Of a stretch of 24,242 nt of DNA, positions 6,800 through 13,342 are shown piece by piece. Under the pieces are notes generated by a model. It did no database searches and had not been told where the DNA came from. It saw only the letters and a program-made list of their open reading frames with translations. Every line of letters begins with the position of its first letter. Positions within the stretch are counted from its first letter, which is position 1. Both the position numbers and the translations under genes were made by a program. Source of the DNA: Kordiimonadaceae bacterium (lineage in GTDB: Bacteria; Pseudomonadota; Alphaproteobacteria; Sphingomonadales; Emcibacteraceae); assembly GCA_018699075.1 (NCBI GenBank), contig JABIPV010000102.1, positions 1 through 24,242 on the forward strand. The letters run 5' to 3'.

Positions 6800-7951
6800 A
6801 AACATCGGCCTGCCGAGAATGTTTTTGATCTCTGGGCGGTAGTTTTCTGCGTTGTAAAGGTTATCGATCATCAGGCCCGGTTGCGGCGTTAGTACGCAAT
6901 CATTATCAACTAACGCATAGTTACCGTTTACAATGGCGGTCATTTTTCCAAATTCTTTTTTCTCAATCTGTTGAATGGCCATGGCGCCAAAGGATGTCGC
7001 CGCCAACTTATCAAGCGCATCCGGCTCACCACTTCTGAGTAGGTAAGCCAAAGGTTGCATGAAGCTATCGAGGTTTTTATTATTGGAAAGTTCATCGGTG
7101 ATATAATTGCCAATACCGCCTAATTTATTATTACCATATTGGTCTTTGGTGCCCTGATAAAGCACTTTACCGTCTTTTAATGTAACCCCTTCGGCAACCA
7201 CGGCGACGGCATATTTTTCTGACCTGCGATCCTGGTCTTCCCTAATCAATTCACTGAAATGATCAATGTCCAAGGGAACTTCCGGAATAAGAACACGGTC
7301 CGCAGAGGCAATATGTCCTGATAATAAAGCGGGCTCACCACTATAGCGGCCGAATAATTCAATTATGGCGATACGTTCATGGCTTGCCGCGGTGCTACGA
7401 ATATTATTAATGCTACTGACGCAGCGGGTAACACAGGTGCTAAAACCGATGCAGTAATCAGTGCCGTTAACATCATTATCCATGGTTTTAGGAATGCTGA
7501 TAACAGGGAACTTTTGTTGGGTTAAATGTGCAGCAAAACGGAGTGAGCCATCACCGCCGATGGGAATGAGTACGTCAATTTCCATGCGGTCTAAGACTTT
7601 TAAAATATGATCCGTACAGTCAAAGGCGCCCGCCTTAAACGGGGACGCGGGCACTTTTCCTTTTAAAAAATGCGGAAGAAAACCTTCATCCATTTCAACG
7701 GGGTTAAACCGCGTCGTATGGAGTATGGTGCCACCGGTATTTTCAACACCATGCATTTTACGTGATTTTAAAGGGAAAAAGAGTTCGTTATTATCGTTCT
7801 CATCATTGAGGTTATAATCTAGTAGGCCTCTCCATCCTCTTTTAATGCCAAGCACATCCCAGCCATTCTTTTCTGAGGCGTAAACAATGGACTTAATACA
7901 GGCATTAAGGCCGGGAACGTCACCGCCGCTGGTTAAAATGCCTATTCTCAT
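6794..7951 (-). CDS. pfkA: 6-phosphofructokinase, probably ATP-dependent
   Basis: 385 residues, longer than the 320-residue E. coli PfkA and in the range of the mixed ATP/PPi clade. It phosphorylates fructose 6-phosphate to the 1,6-bisphosphate in glycolysis (cytoplasm). Motifs: ILTSGGDVPGLN at the N-terminus (nucleotide/phosphate loop), GGDGS at 132-136, PKTMDND at 154-160 with the catalytic Asp, ELFGRYSG at 199-205, and EGVTLKDGK further on. The residue after GGD is Gly, which favours ATP. The Lys in PKTMDND is otherwise typical of PPi enzymes. The Gly/Lys pair is the pattern of ATP-using actinobacterial-type enzymes. The gene begins 20 bp after the end of pspF on the same strand, so the two are probably co-transcribed, an unusual pairing. 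Confidence 0.92.
   Translation of the reverse strand: MRIGILTSGGDVPGLNACIKSIVYASEKNGWDVLGIKRGWRGLLDYNLNDENDNNELFFPLKSRKMHGVENTGGTILHTTRFNPVEMDEGFLPHFLKGKVPASPFKAGAFDCTDHILKVLDRMEIDVLIPIGGDGSLRFAAHLTQQKFPVISIPKTMDNDVNGTDYCIGFSTCVTRCVSSINNIRSTAASHERIAIIELFGRYSGEPALLSGHIASADRVLIPEVPLDIDHFSELIREDQDRRSEKYAVAVVAEGVTLKDGKVLYQGTKDQYGNNKLGGIGNYITDELSNNKNLDSFMQPLAYLLRSGEPDALDKLAATSFGAMAIQQIEKKEFGKMTAIVNGNYALVDNDCVLTPQPGLMIDNLYNAENYRPEIKNILGRPMFL
6798..6826. terminator. Candidate bidirectional intrinsic terminator in overlapping 3' ends
   Basis: AAAAACAT (6798-6805) pairs with ATGTTTTT (6819-6826). Inside this, CGG (6806-6808) pairs with CCG (6813-6815) around a CCTG loop, with AGA bulged at 6816-6818. 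Each strand presents an A run before and a T run after the stem. It covers the last codons of pfk and begins inside the PIG-L stop codon, so it could end both convergent transcripts. Confidence 0.5.
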
Positions 7952-7971
7952 TTTATTCTTTTCCTTCTTGT

Positions 7972-8988
7972 CTAACCAAGTAAGTTATGTTTCTTTAATT
8001 GGTGACGTAATTGGTGATAGCTTAAGCTTAAATATTCTGCGGCCAATCGCTGATTGAATTTATTGGTCTTAAGAGCATTTTGCAACAATTCTTTCTCAAA
8101 TCTTTCAACGGTTTGCTGATAATCGGCAGGTCCTTGATTTTTAATTTCATTGGTTTGTGTTATTGTGACATCGTGGGTGGGTTCAGTTAGTGGTTTTTTT
8201 CCTTTCGGCCTAAAGGGCGATTGGAACGGATCAAGGATTATATGATCGATCACTTTATGCTCATGTTCTGCGTAATAAACAGCCCTTTCAACCACATTTT
8301 TTAATTCACGAATATTGCCGGGCCAATTATATTCCATCATTATATCGGTCAATTCATTGGAATATCCAGGAAAGCTAGACCATTCAAGTTCTTGTGCAAC
8401 TTTTTGACCAAAGTGGGTGGCTAAAATTAAAATGTCTTCTTTTCTGGCTCTTAACGGAGGGAGTGTGATGACGTCAAGCGCAAGGCGGTCGAGTAGGTCA
8501 TGGCGAAACTCCCCTAAATCCGCAGCGGATGGAAGGTCGATATTTGTTGCACCGATTAATCTAACATCTGTGTTGAGTGTCTTATTGCTGCCAACTCTTT
8601 GATAGGTGCCGTATTCCGTAATGCGGAGAATTTTTTCTTGTGCGGTTAAAGATGTAGTGGCGATTTCATCTAAAAATAATGAGCCTTTATCAGCCTCTTC
8701 GAAACGGCCGATACGCCGACCTGTAGCACCTGTAAATGATCCGGCTTCATGGCCAAATAATTCCGATTCCAGCAGTGTATCCGGTAAAGATGCGCAGTTC
8801 ACTTGAACAAAATTTTGTTCCCAGCGTGGTGATAAAAAATGAAGTCGAGACGCAATCAGCTCTTTACCGGTTCCTCTTTCTCCAATAACCAGTACGGCTC
8901 TGTCATGGCCTGCTGCTCGACTGGCTTGCTCGATAACTTCGAGAAAAGAAGGGCTTTCGCCAATAATGATTTGTTGTTCAGGGGCCAT
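7972..8988 (-). CDS. pspF: PspF, sigma-54 activator of the phage-shock operon
   Basis: 338 residues. There is no receiver or GAF domain: the AAA+ domain begins almost at the N-terminus, as in PspF. Walker A is GERGTGKE (36-43), the sigma-54-contacting loop is GSFTGA (83-88; canonical GAFTGA), and Walker B is LFLDEI (104-109). RLIGATN and the R-finger region LDRLALDVITLPPLRARKEDI follow, and the C-terminus has a Fis-type helix-turn-helix (RLAAEYLSLSYHQLRHQLKKHNLL). PspF hydrolyses ATP to open sigma-54 promoters and is held inactive by PspA until the inner membrane is stressed. It is divergent from pspABC with a 201-bp intergenic region that contains the expected sigma-54 promoter. The Ser in GSFTGA is a mild departure; I believe such variants occur in other activators. 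Identification is strong because motif order and locus agree. Confidence 0.93.
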   Translation of the reverse strand: MAPEQQIIIGESPSFLEVIEQASRAAGHDRAVLVIGERGTGKELIASRLHFLSPRWEQNFVQVNCASLPDTLLESELFGHEAGSFTGATGRRIGRFEEADKGSLFLDEIATTSLTAQEKILRITEYGTYQRVGSNKTLNTDVRLIGATNIDLPSAADLGEFRHDLLDRLALDVITLPPLRARKEDILILATHFGQKVAQELEWSSFPGYSNELTDIMMEYNWPGNIRELKNVVERAVYYAEHEHKVIDHIILDPFQSPFRPKGKKPLTEPTHDVTITQTNEIKNQGPADYQQTVERFEKELLQNALKTNKFNQRLAAEYLSLSYHQLRHQLKKHNLLG

Positions 8989-9050
8989 TTAATAAATTTA
9001 TCATAAGTTAGTGTAATTTATCAATTAATAATATTTTTTGTTAATAATAA

Positions 9051-9073
9051 ATTTTGGATGTTTCTACCAAAAT
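9051..9073. promoter_or_regulatory. Dyad, candidate PspF enhancer (UAS)
   Basis: ATTTTGG (9051-9057) and CCAAAAT (9067-9073) are perfect inverted 7-bp arms separated by 9 nt. The centre (9062) lies about 85 bp upstream of the predicted pspA start near 9147, in the distance range where enhancer-binding proteins usually sit. It is the clearest dyad noticed between pspF and pspA. The family assignment of the site rests on position and locus only. Confidence 0.4.
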
Positions 9074-9119
9074 GAATAATAATTGTTATATTTCAGTAAG
9101 TTATCACATTAAGAAAAAA

Positions 9120-9136
9120 CTGGCACACTTACTGCA
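9120..9136 (+). promoter_or_regulatory. Sigma-54 (-24/-12) promoter of pspABC
   Basis: CTGGCACACTTACTGCA: the -24 box TGGCAC is perfect, GG-to-GC spacing is correct, and the -12 box is CTGCA (consensus TTGCA). The predicted start is near 9147, 43 nt before the pspA ATG. An AT-rich stretch upstream and the divergent pspF gene make this the expected promoter. Confidence 0.8.
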
Positions 9137-9189
9137 ATGTATATTGATGAAAGCCATGTAAGGCCGTTTTATTTTTTGGAGATTAGATT

Positions 9190-9873
9190 ATGGGCATTTT
9201 TACCCGACTTACAGATATTATTAACTCAAACCTCACTCATCTGCTCGATAAAGCAGAAGATCCGGATAAAATGATCCGTATGATGATACAGGAAATGGAA
9301 GATACTTTGGTTGAGGTCCGCTCTTCAGCCGCTCGCGTGATTGCTGACCGTAAAGAACTGGACCGTCATATAGACAGACTTGAGAAGGTTCAAGATGACT
9401 GGTATGCCAAAGCAGAACTTGCTTTAAGTAAAAATAGAGAAGATCTTGCGAATGCAGCATTGATAGAAAAATCCAAATTAGTTGATATTGCATTGGATCT
9501 TGAAGCGGACCGTTCACCACTTGAGGAGGCTCTTAAAAAATATGAAGCTGACATCCAATTGCTTGAAGCAAAAATTAAAGAAGCCAAGCAAAAACAGAAG
9601 TCACTCTTTGAGCGTCAAAATTCTGCTACATCTCAGTTAAAAGTACGCTCACGCCTATATGATAATCGTATCGAAGATGTATTGAGACGTTTTAATTTCA
9701 TCGAAAAGAAAGTTGAAGAAACAGAAAGTCAAGTAGAAGCTTCTGAACTTGGTCGTGAGAAATCATTACATGAAGAATTCTCCGACTTGGAAAACTCAGA
9801 GGTTGTTGCTGAAGAACTTGCTGCCTTAAAAGCCAAACTTGCAAAAAAGAATAGCAAAGATGCCAACAAGTAA
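9190..9873 (+). CDS. pspA: Phage shock protein A
   Basis: 227 residues (E. coli PspA has 222), almost wholly helical coiled coil, of the PspA/Vipp1/ESCRT-III superfamily. The start MGIFTRLTDIINSNLTHLLDKAEDPDKMIRMMIQEMEDTLVEVRSSAARVIADRK is the typical PspA beginning: an amphipathic membrane-sensing helix followed by the DPxKMIRxMIQEME hairpin. Charged heptad-like helices follow to the C-terminus. PspA binds PspF and represses it; on membrane damage it moves to the inner membrane with PspB/PspC and forms supporting assemblies. GGAGA at 9178-9182 is a good ribosome binding site. It is the first gene of a four-gene rightward operon driven by the sigma-54 promoter at 9120. Confidence 0.96.
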   Translation: MGIFTRLTDIINSNLTHLLDKAEDPDKMIRMMIQEMEDTLVEVRSSAARVIADRKELDRHIDRLEKVQDDWYAKAELALSKNREDLANAALIEKSKLVDIALDLEADRSPLEEALKKYEADIQLLEAKIKEAKQKQKSLFERQNSATSQLKVRSRLYDNRIEDVLRRFNFIEKKVEETESQVEASELGREKSLHEEFSDLENSEVVAEELAALKAKLAKKNSKDANK

Positions 9874-9918
9874 TAAGATGTGTATCTTGAATAATTTTAA
9901 GCATGGAAAGGGTTAAAA

Positions 9919-10131
9919 ATGGAAGTAGTAGCAATATTATTTATGGTGATTGTCGCTCCGTTATGGATGTTTTTACATTACGTTACACGGTGGAAGTCGA
10001 CAAAAACCATATCCAATGAAGACGAAAATATTCTCGGTGAACTTTGGGATAGTGCCGAAAGAATTGAGAGTCGTTTGAACAATATTGAACGTATCTTGGA
10101 CGTAGAATCTCCCGATTGGAGGAAAAAATAA
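9919..10131 (+). CDS. pspB: Phage shock protein B
   Basis: 70 residues. One N-terminal membrane helix (about 3-21, VVAILFMVIVAPLWMFLHY) is followed by a cytoplasmic amphipathic, coiled-coil-prone region (ENILGELWDSAERIESRLNNIERILD) and the conserved end ESPDWRKK. PspB with PspC senses inner-membrane stress and draws PspA away from PspF. The gene sits 45 bp after pspA with GGAAAGGG nearby as ribosome binding site. Its stop overlaps the pspC start by one base (TAATG), so translation of the two is probably coupled. Confidence 0.95.
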   Translation: MEVVAILFMVIVAPLWMFLHYVTRWKSTKTISNEDENILGELWDSAERIESRLNNIERILDVESPDWRKK

Positions 10132-10529
10132 TGTATGATAATGAAAATAAAACACCCCGTTATAAGAAACTTTATTTAGATAAGAAGAATGCTAAAGTTT
10201 CAGGAGTTTGCGCTGGTATTGCTGATTATTTTGGTATTGATCCGATAGTCGTGCGAGTGACAACAGTAATAGGCTGTTTCTTTAGTGGACCATTTATCGT
10301 TATCGGTTATATCTTACTGGCATTTTTCTTGAATGCTAAACCAAAAGGTATGTACGAAAGTAAACGAGAGCGTGAATTTTGGAAATCTGTAAGAACAGAG
10401 CCTTCAAATACGGTGCGTGACGTACGTTATAAATTTCGCGATATAGAGCGTCGTTTACGGGCTGCTGAAGCCCATGTGACTTCACCACAATATAACTTGC
10501 ACCGTGAAATTAATGATTTAGAGAAATAA
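10131..10529 (+). CDS. pspC: Phage shock protein C
   Basis: 132 residues. The PspC core is LYLDKKNAKVSGVCAGIADYFGIDPIVVRV (about 15-44), followed by a glycine-containing membrane region (TTVIGCFFSGPFIVIGYILLAFFL, about 45-67). A charged C-terminal tail then has a predicted coiled segment (RDIERRLRAAEAHV). PspC is the inner-membrane partner of PspB that binds PspA under stress. ATG 10131 is chosen because GGAGG at 10117-10121 lies 9 nt before it and the ATG overlaps the pspB stop. An in-frame TTG at 10116 would give only five more residues and would use the ribosome binding site itself as coding sequence. Confidence 0.95.
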   Translation: MYDNENKTPRYKKLYLDKKNAKVSGVCAGIADYFGIDPIVVRVTTVIGCFFSGPFIVIGYILLAFFLNAKPKGMYESKREREFWKSVRTEPSNTVRDVRYKFRDIERRLRAAEAHVTSPQYNLHREINDLEK

Positions 10530-10533
10530 TAAA

Positions 10534-11067
10534 ATGGAAATTGTTGTCACACCCATATCAGAAAACCCTTCGCGGGGAATTTTAAGGCTAGGGACGAAAA
10601 CATACCCCTGCGCACTTGGTATAGAGGGTGTCATTTTATCCAAACAAGAAGGGGATCATAAAAGCCCCTTAGGAAAATTTGATTTGCGAAGTGTTTATTA
10701 CCGTTATGATAAACTCGACGAGCCCATTTATAGCCAGGTGCCGGTAATGGCAATCTTAAAAGAAGACGGTTGGTGTGATGATCCTAATGATCCGGCTTAT
10801 AACAAATCAGTGATGCTTCCCTATCATGCAAGTGCAGAATCCTTATGGCGCGATGATGATTTATATGATGTTCTTGTGGTGTTAGGATATAATGATGAAC
10901 CCACCATTCCTGGAAAAGGCAGTGCAATATTTATTCATGTGGCGCGGGACCTTGAAGATGATGACTATCTAGGAACTGAAGGCTGCGTCTCTTTGAAAAA
11001 AGCAGACCTTCTGGAATTACTTCCGGCCCTAACGCCAGAAACATCGCTTCATATTCTTGAAAAATAA
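10534..11067 (+). CDS. L,D-transpeptidase (YkuD) domain protein, no signal peptide
   Basis: 177 residues of the YkuD/ErfK fold. Seen are the substrate-loop motif KSPLGKFDL (43-51), and the catalytic region AIFIHVAR with His135 and LGTEGCVSL with the nucleophile Cys151, spaced like H-x15-C of L,D-transpeptidases. Family members make 3-3 peptidoglycan cross-links or attach proteins to peptidoglycan in the periplasm. This protein begins directly with MEIVVTPISENP and has no signal peptide or membrane helix, so either it is exported another way or it acts in the cytoplasm. It starts 4 bp after pspC stops, so it is very probably the fourth gene of the psp operon and produced on membrane stress. 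The family call is good; the substrate is unknown. Confidence 0.85.
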   Translation: MEIVVTPISENPSRGILRLGTKTYPCALGIEGVILSKQEGDHKSPLGKFDLRSVYYRYDKLDEPIYSQVPVMAILKEDGWCDDPNDPAYNKSVMLPYHASAESLWRDDDLYDVLVVLGYNDEPTIPGKGSAIFIHVARDLEDDDYLGTEGCVSLKKADLLELLPALTPETSLHILEK

Positions 11068-11074
11068 TAATAAA

Positions 11075-11299
11075 TTAATCTATAAATTTAATAACACTTG
11101 CATAGACATACCCTTTATTCTCAGGATATCGTCGCGATAACTTTTCTTTTGCAATCGTTTCATTTTTCCCAGAAATTTGTATATAGCGCTGTTCAGCCCA
11201 CCCGTCATCTAACTGTCTGTGGGTTTCACCAATCTCCAGAAGCTTTCTTACTTCACTGTTATAAACTGAAAATTCGTATGTATGTTGTTCTATGGACAT
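11075..11299 (-). CDS. Small protein of unknown function, paralogue 1 of 3
   Basis: 74 residues, not recognised. It shares with the next two genes the pattern (F/V)xVYN-(S/T/A)-EVR ... G-x2-H-x3-(D/E)D-x-W-(A/S)-(D/E)-x-(R/H)-YI. Here it reads FSVYNSEVRKLLEIGETHRQLDDGWAEQRYI at residues 10-40, then a helix (AKEKLSRRYP) and a final strand (GYVYASVIKFI). The alternation suggests a compact beta-alpha-beta-alpha-beta fold. No cysteine, signal peptide or membrane segment is present. The ATG has GAGAAG five bases before it. The 3' end is 7 bp from the end of the convergent psp/L,D-transpeptidase operon. An AT-rich 111-bp gap separates it from paralogue 2, so it may have its own promoter. That three related copies keep the same motif supports a real coding gene. 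Confidence 0.8.
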   Translation of the reverse strand: MSIEQHTYEFSVYNSEVRKLLEIGETHRQLDDGWAEQRYIQISGKNETIAKEKLSRRYPENKGYVYASVIKFID

Positions 11300-11410
11300 C
11301 TTTGCTTCTCTTACCTGTACTGATTAATAAACATATTTACTATTATATTTTATAATACTGTTAGTATAAGAAAGAGTGAACAAACACATAAAGTTTTAGT
11401 GATTTAAAGA

Positions 11411-11662
11411 CTATGAAATTTTTCCACTGTTATTGAATGTATATTCGGGGATTTCTGTGACGGCTATAATTTTAAATCCTCTTTTTCGAGTGAATTTAGT
11501 GCGGATTTTTTTGATAGCACTTCTAAGGTTTTTGGCAGGAAGTTCAATATATCTTGAATCTGCCCAACCATCATCCCACCGAGGATGAGATTCGTCTAGT
11601 TCAACTAATTTACGAACTTCAGTATTATAAAGGACCACTTCAAAAATTAACGTATTGATCAT
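11411..11662 (-). CDS. Small protein of unknown function, paralogue 2 of 3
   Basis: 83 residues, same unrecognised family. The core is FEVVLYNTEVRKLVELDESHPRWDDGWADSRYIEL, at residues 7-41, aligning without gaps to paralogue 1 across YN-x-EVRKL and H-x3-DDGWA-x2-RYI. The second half (SAIKKIRTKFTRKRGFKIIAV) is more basic than in its sisters and lacks their RR(Y/H)PE turn. The C-terminus is about nine residues longer (IPEYTFNNSGKIS). It lies 19 bp after the last codon of paralogue 3, so the two are probably on one transcript. The ribosome binding site is weak (AAGAA). Cytoplasmic by sequence; no function can be assigned. Confidence 0.78.
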   Translation of the reverse strand: MINTLIFEVVLYNTEVRKLVELDESHPRWDDGWADSRYIELPAKNLRSAIKKIRTKFTRKRGFKIIAVTEIPEYTFNNSGKIS

Positions 11663-11681
11663 ATTGATATTCTTATATTAA

Positions 11682-11894
11682 TTAATAAACTTCTACGACA
11701 TCCCCCAGGATAAAGCCCAATTTTTCAGGATGTCTTCTTTGGCAAACGATTTTTGCTTCTTCTGGTGAACTGGCGCGGACGGCAATATAATGAGTGTCGC
11801 TCCATTTATCTTCTAGGTCCTGATGAATATTACCGTTTTTTAGTGCCTCCCTTACTTCAGCGTTATAAACTTGCACTTCGTAATTATTTTTCAT
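11682..11894 (-). CDS. Small protein of unknown function, paralogue 3 of 3
   Basis: 70 residues from ATG 11894, chosen because GGAAGA lies five bases upstream; an in-frame TTG at 11906 would add four residues and overlap that site. The core is YEVQVYNAEVREALKNGNIHQDLEDKWSDTHYIAV, at residues 5-39, followed by a helix (SPEEAKIVCQRRHPEKLGF) and a terminal strand (ILGDVVEVY). Compared with paralogue 1, the EVR, H, D-x-W and YI positions and the RR-x-PE-x2-G(F/Y) turn are kept. It is the first gene of the leftward small-gene cluster and is divergent from zapE across a 96-bp AT-rich gap. Function unknown. The conserved polar and aromatic residues suggest a binding surface rather than a toxin or membrane peptide, which is inference. 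Confidence 0.8.
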   Translation of the reverse strand: MKNNYEVQVYNAEVREALKNGNIHQDLEDKWSDTHYIAVRASSPEEAKIVCQRRHPEKLGFILGDVVEVY

Positions 11895-11990
11895 TTTTTC
11901 TTCCAAATTTTTTTATTTTTGCTAGTTTGAATACATATAAACTTAAAAAGTAAATATAAGTATAAGCTCATTATTTTGGTGTAATTTTTT

Positions 11991-13154
11991 ATGAAGAAAA
12001 AACCTTCTGATCCAAACAGTTGCTATCTTGAAATGATTGAGTTAGGTGAACTTAAAAAGGACGCTATACAGGCCAAAATAGTTGGTTTATTGCAAGGTTT
12101 GCATCAAGAATTAAAAAATGAGGAACCCGCGAAAAAGAAAAACGTCATTGCTAAACTATTCAGTAATCAAGAAAAAAAAGACCCTATTAAGGGTCTGTAT
12201 ATTTATGGTGATGTAGGACGCGGTAAATCTATGTTAATGGATTTATTTTTTGATTTAGCGCCAATTAAAGAAAAGCGCAGGGTCCATTTTCATGCATTTA
12301 TGTTGGAAATTCATAAAGAAATGCATGAATGGCGTTACATGGACAGTGCGGCGCGCATCGAAAAATTTGGTGTTAAAGATGATGATCCAATTCCTCCCCT
12401 CGCCGCAAAAATTGCCGCTGAAAGTTCCCTTCTTTGCTTTGATGAATTTCAAGTGACAGATGTTACCGATGCGATGATATTAGGCAGGCTCTTTAAAACT
12501 CTTTTTGAGCAAGGTGTCGTAATGGTATTAACGTCTAACCGTATTCCTGATGATCTATATAAGGATGGATTAAATAGAGGGCTGTTTTTACCAACCATTG
12601 AACTTATAAAAAATAAATTGAATATAGAAGCTTTAGACGGGCCAACCGATTATCGGATGGAACGAATGAAAGGGATGGAAGTATATCATTACCCACTCGG
12701 TGAAGAGGCGACGAAAGCCCTTTCGAGTTCATTTTGGCGGCTTACTGACCATGAAGTAAATGATCGCACACAAGTTGAAGCTGATGATATAGAAGTTCAA
12801 GGCAGGATATTACATATTCCTGTCACATCACGAGGAGTGGCAGTGGTTTCTTTTAAGAAAATCTGTGGCGCTGCACTTGGTTCAGCGGATTATCTTGCGT
12901 TGGCATGGAAATATCATACGGTTATAATGGTGGGCATACCCGAGCTTGGCCCTGAAAATAGAAATGAAGCTAAGCGCTTTGTGATTTTTATTGACTCGCT
13001 TTATGAAAATAATGTCAAATTTTTATGCTGTGCGGCAGTGGCGCCGGAAAAGTTATATGCCGAAGGCAATGGACATTTTGAGTTTCAAAGAACCGTATCG
13101 CGATTAATGGAAATGCAGTCAAAAGAATATTTGGCAAAAGGGCATGCCGTATAG
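11991..13154 (+). CDS. zapE: ZapE/AFG1-family AAA ATPase
   Basis: 387 residues. Walker A is GDVGRGKS (73-80) in the typical context KGLYIYGDVGRGKSMLMDLFF. Next are RVHFHAFMLEIHKEMHEWR (the conserved HFHxFM segment) and Walker B LLCFDEFQVTDVTDAMIL (147-164). The sensor region VVMVLTSNRIPDDLYKDGLNR and a C-terminal FVIFIDSLYENNVKFLCCA segment follow. AFG1 in mitochondria helps degrade or assemble respiratory complexes; bacterial ZapE affects Z-ring function under stress. The position just before mdh is one I recall for this gene in alphaproteobacteria. An insert of about 15 residues (AKKKNVIAKLFSNQEKK) precedes Walker A. The start ATG has only a weak ribosome binding site (GGTG, 10 nt upstream). 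Confidence 0.92.
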   Translation: MKKKPSDPNSCYLEMIELGELKKDAIQAKIVGLLQGLHQELKNEEPAKKKNVIAKLFSNQEKKDPIKGLYIYGDVGRGKSMLMDLFFDLAPIKEKRRVHFHAFMLEIHKEMHEWRYMDSAARIEKFGVKDDDPIPPLAAKIAAESSLLCFDEFQVTDVTDAMILGRLFKTLFEQGVVMVLTSNRIPDDLYKDGLNRGLFLPTIELIKNKLNIEALDGPTDYRMERMKGMEVYHYPLGEEATKALSSSFWRLTDHEVNDRTQVEADDIEVQGRILHIPVTSRGVAVVSFKKICGAALGSADYLALAWKYHTVIMVGIPELGPENRNEAKRFVIFIDSLYENNVKFLCCAAVAPEKLYAEGNGHFEFQRTVSRLMEMQSKEYLAKGHAV

Positions 13155-13244
13155 TTTGGTAGCTTTCTAAAAAATATATTCAAATAATACACAGAAATTG
13201 TTGCGCTATAAGCGTTTTCGCGCTACATCGAAGACAGTGAATTT

Positions 13245-13307
13245 TATAATAATAATGTAAAAAGGAAAATATCCTAAACCTCACATATTTATGGTTAAGA
13301 TAATCTT
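13245..13307 (+). promoter_or_regulatory. mdh upstream region with -10-like box and small palindrome
   Basis: The 188-bp gap before mdh contains a perfect TATAAT (13245-13250) without a good -35 box, a small inverted repeat AGGA-AAATA-TCCT (13263-13275) and a palindrome AAGATAATCTT (13297-13307). A start near 13257 would leave a leader of about 85 nt. This is the likeliest place for the promoter of the mdh-suc-lpd block; the operator role of the palindromes is speculative. Confidence 0.3.
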
Positions 13308-13342
13308 CTTTTGCACTCAATCTTTCTAGGAGAATAAACAAC

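Noticed and set aside
11098..11355. Plus-strand 85-codon frame across the first small paralogue
   Set aside because: The minus-strand frame has a ribosome binding site and two aligned paralogues; the plus frame has neither.
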